From positions 1-57,261 of the forward strand of contig JABDJK010000032.1 of the NCBI GenBank assembly GCA_013002535.1: a DNA stretch of 57,261 nucleotides, read 5' to 3'. Both the position numbers and the translations under genes were made by a program. Positions 52,666 through 57,261 of the stretch are shown here, one piece after another; the first letter of the stretch is position 1, and each line of letters opens with the position of its first letter. This stretch comes from Hyphococcus sp. (GTDB lineage Bacteria; Pseudomonadota; Alphaproteobacteria; Caulobacterales; Parvularculaceae). The notes beneath the pieces were generated by a model. That model searched no databases, was not told the DNA's origin, and saw only the letters and a list, made by a program, of their open reading frames with translations.

Positions 52666-54300
52666 TTAATCGACCCCGATTGCGCGGCAAACGAGCTGTA
52701 AGCCCACGATTTCCCTAGAGTCCATGATCCCGGATTCGTTATAATGGACGATCATACCGGTCGCGAGCGTGTCTGAAGGACATAGGACGGGATTGTGCCA
52801 CTCTTTGCAGTTGTTAAGCGCCTCCGTTTGCACATTTGGCCAATAGACTGTGCTGCCGTCCGCATTTATTCTGTCGCCTCTGATCCTGATACCTTTTAAT
52901 CGGCGATTGGAATTGAATGACGAACATACTTCAATTGATCCGACGGCGGCCTGGTCTGGATAGGGATAGAGTCCGACGGATTTGCTTAAACTTTCCGGCT
53001 CGCCGCACCCCCAATTTGCTTCCCCATTTAACACAATTCGACACGGCCGGTCTCCCCGTTCCCACCACTCGATACGATGAAGGAAATCAGTTTTCAAATC
53101 GACCATCCCGGTGGTTGCACCCTCATATCCCGAAAGCCCGGAAAATTTTGGTTCGCCCACAGGACGCGGCTTACCGTTAGCTTCAAGCGCCTGCTGCTGA
53201 TCGCGCGCGGTTGCTTCTTCGCGCTCCCGCGCCGCTTCCTCTCTTTGACGCGCGGCCGCTTCAGCGGCTTCCGGCGAGTCGTATTGCGGTTTCGGCGCAC
53301 CGGTAGGCAGTTGCCCGATCTCAGGGTTGTTGATCTCATCAGGAACCTGTCCGACCGGACGCTCTGATCCTTCGTCAAGATCCGGCGCTATGCCCGGCGT
53401 CCGGAAGTCAGGATCTTCAATCTCATTTGGCATCGCGCCAACGCTGCGCGCTTCCGAAGTCTTCGCCTCAAATTTATAGCGATCGTCTGGCAATGGTTGT
53501 GAGTCATACTGATCCCCAGGCAATTCCTCAGATTCATATTGGTCGCCGGGCAGGCTTGCGATATCAACTTCTGAATTCTTTTCGGTTTCTCCAATCATCG
53601 CACCGCCGTCGCGGATGGCTGCGACCTGATCTTCGCTCAAGGCGCCAGCGTAAATGCGGACGTCATCAATCGCGAGTGGTCTACGCGTGGCGCCGAATAC
53701 GTCATGGCTTTTGCCGCCAATAAAAAGATAGGCCTGTTTCTCCGCATCGGGATTGTCCGGATCGGGGTAGACCCGCGGTGATGTGGTGGTTGTGTCGAGT
53801 CCTGACATTGTCGAGACGCCCTCAGCGATATGGATCCGCGCCCACCCCTCGGCCATGTCGACGACGCCGGCGACGAAAACCCATTCGTCATGCGGCGGCC
53901 GAGGTCCACTGAAGGAGACGCCCCTAGGCCCGGCGCGCACTGCGAGCGATCCATTGAAGATGAGCCGATAACCGGCGTCCGCACCGGTGGAGACGATGTG
54001 ACGTGTGCCCCGGGCGTCTTTTGGCTGCTTGATCCACGCCGTGACTGTCACCTGCGGATATTGCGCGTGATCGAGAGTGAAAGGCATGGCCAACAAGGCC
54101 TTGCCGTCGAACTGGATCGCCTTGCCATACTTGCCCGGAATACCTGTCGCCGTTCCGCCGTCCGTGGTGTGGAGCTTGGCGTCGCCGTTATCGGGGCTCT
54201 CCATCGGGAAATGCAGCAACAGCGTCTGCGCGTGAGCTGGCGTCAAGGAGATGGCCAATATCGCACCTGCGGCCGTAAAATGTTTTCGCAGTTTGCTCAT
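52666..54300 (-). CDS. Secreted LamG-domain protein with 10-residue repeats
   Basis: The 544-residue protein has a signal peptide (KHFTAAGAILAISLTPAHA). A LamG/concanavalin-like jellyroll follows at residues ~25-235: LLLHFPMESPDNGDAKLHTTDGG, GKYGKAIQFDGKALLAMPF, VTVTAWIKQPKDARG, EWVFVAGVVDMAEGWARIHIAEG and PLAIDDVRIYAGALSEDQVAAI. An acidic linker carries three LPGDQY-type units, then a Glu/Arg/Ala-rich stretch. A C-terminal domain (~residues 400-544) contains several cysteines in an uncharacterised beta-rich fold. AAGGAA lies upstream of the ATG at 54300. It heads a four-gene export operon and is divergent from the large LuxR-type regulator. Confidence 0.83.
   Translation of the reverse strand: MSKLRKHFTAAGAILAISLTPAHAQTLLLHFPMESPDNGDAKLHTTDGGTATGIPGKYGKAIQFDGKALLAMPFTLDHAQYPQVTVTAWIKQPKDARGTRHIVSTGADAGYRLIFNGSLAVRAGPRGVSFSGPRPPHDEWVFVAGVVDMAEGWARIHIAEGVSTMSGLDTTTTSPRVYPDPDNPDAEKQAYLFIGGKSHDVFGATRRPLAIDDVRIYAGALSEDQVAAIRDGGAMIGETEKNSEVDIASLPGDQYESEELPGDQYDSQPLPDDRYKFEAKTSEARSVGAMPNEIEDPDFRTPGIAPDLDEGSERPVGQVPDEINNPEIGQLPTGAPKPQYDSPEAAEAAARQREEAAREREEATARDQQQALEANGKPRPVGEPKFSGLSGYEGATTGMVDLKTDFLHRIEWWERGDRPCRIVLNGEANWGCGEPESLSKSVGLYPYPDQAAVGSIEVCSSFNSNRRLKGIRIRGDRINADGSTVYWPNVQTEALNNCKEWHNPVLCPSDTLATGMIVHYNESGIMDSREIVGLQLVCRAIGVD
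53476..53553 (-). repeat. 30-base tandem repeat in the LamG gene linker
   Basis: The codons for LPGDQY (53536-53553), LPGDQY (53506-53523) and LPDDRY (53476-53493) recur at exactly 30-base intervals, so the protein carries three 10-residue units in its linker. The two first units are identical in the motif, the third diverged. It suggests recent expansion of the linker. Confidence 0.8.
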
Positions 54301-54552
54301 TGGCTGAATTCCTTCTATTCGCCCGGTCGTTGCGCCAAGACGCAAGCGCGCCGTTTCGAATGCGCTTCGCGCTCCGGCGAGAACGGTAGTTCCCGCCGGA
54401 GCGCGATTTCGGCGTTCTCCCCCGAACGCAATCGTCTCAGGCCCGCGCCAAGCAATCGATATCTACTATACGGCGCTTGCTGTGCAGCCGCGTTACTCAA
54501 ATTTCGGCGAAGCGCCCTCATTTTTTGTCAATCCTTGCGTCATCCTGTCGAT
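54301..54552. promoter_or_regulatory. Divergent intergenic region controlling the LamG operon and the LuxR-type regulator
   Basis: The 252 bases between the start codons must contain both promoters. A GC-rich imperfect inverted repeat around 54369-54414 (GCTCCGGCGAGAACGG, then CCGCCGGAGCGCGA) could be a hairpin or operator. No convincing -35/-10 pair can be picked with confidence. Confidence 0.35.
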
Positions 54553-57261
54553 ATGGCGGGCAAGGACGGGCATAATGGCGCCTACGAACGCTATTTTGAG
54601 AAAGTCGGAAATCTTTTGCTCATCGAACGAAAAGACGAACTGGCGGCTCTGCTGTCGTGGCACCGGCATACCCGAGAAGGGCGCGGCGGGATCGTATTTG
54701 TTCGCGGCGAAGCAGGCCTCGGTAAGACCTCGTTGATAACCGCCTTGTGCGATCAAGTCCGCGAAATCAACGCCGTCTTCTGGGGCGGGTGCGAGGCGCT
54801 CTACACACCCAGACCCCTGGGTCCGCTGTTCGATATGATGGACAGTTTTTCAGACGATGTTCGCTTGCTGCTGAACGAAAGCGGGCGGCGCTCAATTGAA
54901 CTTTATTCAAGGATCGTGAGCGATTTTGAGAAATCCTCGCCGGGCGATGTTCTTGTTATTGAGGACATTCATTGGGCGGACTTTGCGACGCTGGATTTCC
55001 TGAAGTATCTGGGACGACGTATTACAGCGGCGCCAATTCTCGTCATACTTAGTTTTCGAACAGATGAGATCACAGAAGAAAGCAAAGTTCAGGGCGTGTT
55101 GGACGGATTTCCCGCCGCCTTCGTCCATGACGTGGAATTAAAACCGTTGACGCGATCCGGCGTTGAAAAGCTTTGCGCCTCTTCGGGGCGTCGCCATCAG
55201 AGCGACGAATATTACGGAGTTTCAGGAGGCAATCCGTTTTTCGTCACTGAATTGTTGGCAAGCGGCGAGCGTCCGCATGCGGCGCTTCCGGCGTCCGTCA
55301 AGGATGCGGTTAATACGCGCCTATTGCGTCTGTCTCCGGAAGAACGCGATTTCCTCGAGACGCTGAGTATTCTTCCCGGCGCGATCCAGTTTTCCATAAT
55401 TCCGCGTTTATTTGGCGATGACGGCGAGTTGCTCGCCATGGCCGCGCTCGGTCGGAAACTCCTTTTGGAGACGCCCGGGAAAGCTTTGCGCTTTCGACAT
55501 GAGCTTGCTCGCCTCGCTACGCTCGCCCGGGTCCCGGCGACCCGGCAGCGCGAAATTCATGCTCGCGTATTGCGGGCGCTTCTTGACAGCAACGATCAGG
55601 ACACCGCGCATGACCAGCTTGTCCACCATGCGGCTGGGGCTCTCGATGCGGAAATGGTGTTGAAATTCGCGCCGCGCGCCGCAGAAAACGCCGCCGCCGT
55701 CGGCGCTCATCAGGAGGCGGCCTCGCATTATGCGACAGCGATGCGATTCGTGGATGAGGCGGATGCGGATCAAGCTGCAGAAATATATGAAAAGTGGGCG
55801 TATGAGGCTGGGTTATCGCTGCGCATTGATGACGAAGTCATCAAAGCTTACCAACACGCGATTACCCTGTGGCGGGCACTCGGTCGGCAAGACAAGGTCG
55901 CGGAAAACCTCACGCGCCTTTCCCGCATGCATTGGTATCGCGCTGAATCGGCGGAGGCGGCGCGATATGCCGACGAAGCTGTGCGTCTTCTTGAGGAGGC
56001 GCCGCCCAGCGCTGCGCAAGCCATGGGCTATAGCCTAAAATCCCAGTTGTATATGCTCAACGATAAAATGGAGGATGCGATCACCTGGGGCGAGAAGGCG
56101 CTCGAACTGGCGGAGAGATTTGACGATGCAGAAAGCCGGGTGCACGCGTTGAACAATGTCGGCGTTGCGCGCGCATTCCGCGGCGATTCATCGGGGGTTG
56201 ATCTGCTAGAAGTGAGTTTGTCGCTGGCGCTGGAGCATGGTTACCATGAACACGCTGCGCGCGTTTTTACAAACCTTTCTGAATATGGGGTCGAATTCAA
56301 AAATTTTGATCTCGCCGAGCGAACAATATCGGAAGGCGTTGCCTTTGATACAAAGAACGATCTTGATTCGTGGACGCACTACCTTATCGGGCGGCAAGCG
56401 CAACTGCGGTGCGAACAGGGGAGGCTGCACGACGCCCGGACTATAGCCGAAGGTGTCCTGCGCCTTGAGCGCCAGACACTGCTCATGAAGCTTCCCGCCC
56501 GACTCGTTCTGGCGAAAGTCAACATCATGCTCGGAGACGACGCGGCGCAGACGGTGCTTGCCGAAGCTGTCGATCACGCCGCGGCAACCGAAGAACCCCA
56601 ACATATCGTGCCGGCCCACCTTTCACGTTTGTTGTTCGCCTGGTTGCATGACAAAGCACGCATTGCGGAAGAAAGCTTGCGCCAGCTTTTCGATATTGGC
56701 GCTGACGCCATGCATCTCTGGCACCGCGGCGAGACAGCGGTTTGGTGTAACCGGTTTGCTTACCCGATCCCCGAAGAGTTCCGGGATGGATTGCCGCCGC
56801 CGATCCATCAGGAGCTTGACGGAAAGTTGAAAGTCGCCGCGGCGACCTGGAAAAAGTTAGGTGCGATACCCGCTATCGCGACGACGCTTGCTCAATCCAG
56901 GGAGAGCGATCAGCTGGGCGCTGCGATACAAATTAGTCGCGATATTGGCGCCGCGGCGATTGAAGAAAAGGTGCTTCGTCTTGCCTCTCGATTCGGGATT
57001 GCCAGTGAGCTTCCGAAGAAAAAGCGCGGACCATACAAGGCGGCGCGCAACCATCCATTAGGATTAACAGAGAAAGAACAAAAGGTGCTGTCGTTGCTCG
57101 TTGAAGGACACTCAAATTCCGATATCGCAGAGATATTATCGCGATCCAGGCGAACGGTGGAAAACCACGTTTCGTCAATACTTCGAAAACTCAGTGTGGA
57201 GCACAGGGTAGACGCAGCAATTTTAGTGCAGAGCGAACCTTGGCTGTTACCAAAAATTAAA
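54553..57261 (+). CDS. Large ATP-binding LuxR-family (LAL/MalT-like) regulator, 3' end beyond window
   Basis: The frame is open for 903 codons from the ATG at 54553 to the last base, so the stop lies outside the window. An N-terminal ATPase has Walker A at residues 52-59 (GEAGLGKT) and Walker B-like VLVIEDIHWADFATLDFL. LTRSGVEKLC, VSGGNPFFVTELL and LPASVKDAV are the usual LAL segments. A TPR-like helical region follows (residues ~380-800). A C-terminal LuxR helix-turn-helix lies at ~838-895 (LTEKEQKVLSLLVEGHSN, RRTVENHVSSILRKLSV). It is divergent from the LamG operon and is its likely regulator. The start lacks a clear Shine-Dalgarno; the frame is open further upstream, with a TTG at 54535. 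Confidence 0.88.
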   Translation, partial: MAGKDGHNGAYERYFEKVGNLLLIERKDELAALLSWHRHTREGRGGIVFVRGEAGLGKTSLITALCDQVREINAVFWGGCEALYTPRPLGPLFDMMDSFSDDVRLLLNESGRRSIELYSRIVSDFEKSSPGDVLVIEDIHWADFATLDFLKYLGRRITAAPILVILSFRTDEITEESKVQGVLDGFPAAFVHDVELKPLTRSGVEKLCASSGRRHQSDEYYGVSGGNPFFVTELLASGERPHAALPASVKDAVNTRLLRLSPEERDFLETLSILPGAIQFSIIPRLFGDDGELLAMAALGRKLLLETPGKALRFRHELARLATLARVPATRQREIHARVLRALLDSNDQDTAHDQLVHHAAGALDAEMVLKFAPRAAENAAAVGAHQEAASHYATAMRFVDEADADQAAEIYEKWAYEAGLSLRIDDEVIKAYQHAITLWRALGRQDKVAENLTRLSRMHWYRAESAEAARYADEAVRLLEEAPPSAAQAMGYSLKSQLYMLNDKMEDAITWGEKALELAERFDDAESRVHALNNVGVARAFRGDSSGVDLLEVSLSLALEHGYHEHAARVFTNLSEYGVEFKNFDLAERTISEGVAFDTKNDLDSWTHYLIGRQAQLRCEQGRLHDARTIAEGVLRLERQTLLMKLPARLVLAKVNIMLGDDAAQTVLAEAVDHAAATEEPQHIVPAHLSRLLFAWLHDKARIAEESLRQLFDIGADAMHLWHRGETAVWCNRFAYPIPEEFRDGLPPPIHQELDGKLKVAAATWKKLGAIPAIATTLAQSRESDQLGAAIQISRDIGAAAIEEKVLRLASRFGIASELPKKKRGPYKAARNHPLGLTEKEQKVLSLLVEGHSNSDIAEILSRSRRTVENHVSSILRKLSVEHRVDAAILVQSEPWLLPKIK

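Overview
The window is a protein-dense stretch (about 48 genes, no rRNA, tRNA, CRISPR array or transposase seen) from what looks like an alphaproteobacterium. The evidence is the split hopanoid gene set (hpnA/B/C/D/E/G/H/M/N), the M20 hydrolase-astA-astD-astB arrangement, an Lrp/leucine dehydrogenase pair, and the overall gene content. A Caulobacterales/Parvularculales-like lineage is plausible, but this is an inference with no marker gene to settle it. Base composition is moderately GC-rich and fairly even along the window.

Region 1 (1-16512) is a hopanoid/isoprenoid locus: the 3' end of hpnA, a PhyH-type oxygenase, hpnB on the opposite strand, then hpnC-hpnD-(2OG-Fe(II) oxygenase)-hpnE and a DUF6920/DUF6544-like protein. 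After these come a secreted SnoaL-like protein, hpnG, hpnH, ispH, a zinc-ribbon protein, a farnesyl/geranylgeranyl diphosphate synthase gene, and hpnM and hpnN. IspH and the prenyl synthase make the C5 and C15/C20 precursors. HpnC/D/E make squalene. HpnH/G/A/B elaborate the side chain, and HpnM/HpnN are the presumed transport partners. The squalene-hopene cyclase is not in the window. Two Fe(II)/2-oxoglutarate oxygenases lie inside this locus and are its most unusual feature.

Region 2 (16868-28780) is amino-acid and acyl-CoA catabolism. It has an arginine succinyltransferase (AST) cluster (M20 hydrolase, astA, astD, a small unknown gene, astB), a hybrid histidine kinase, an APC amino-acid permease, and an Lrp/AsnC regulator divergent from leucine dehydrogenase, followed by a thiolase ending at a strong terminator. 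Region 3 (28819-36525) holds an amidohydrolase lipoprotein, glutaryl-CoA dehydrogenase, cutA, the queuosine-precursor genes queC-queE-queD, a sterol-desaturase-family membrane protein and an unknown protein.

Region 4 (36655-43398) is a minus-strand MoxR-DUF58-BatA/DUF4159-membrane-protein operon. Region 5 (43662-49840) holds sppA, a DUF1285 protein, a CoA-type NUDIX hydrolase, a CCA-adding-type nucleotidyltransferase and an acyl-CoA ligase.

Region 6 (50209-57261) looks least described. It is a four-gene minus-strand operon of exported proteins (a LamG-domain protein with a 10-residue repeat, two related lipoproteins, and a secreted coiled-coil protein). Divergent from it is a very large ATP-binding LuxR-family (LAL/MalT-like) regulator whose reading frame is still open at the window edge. 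Assignments rest on reading motifs and family resemblance by eye; no database search was possible.
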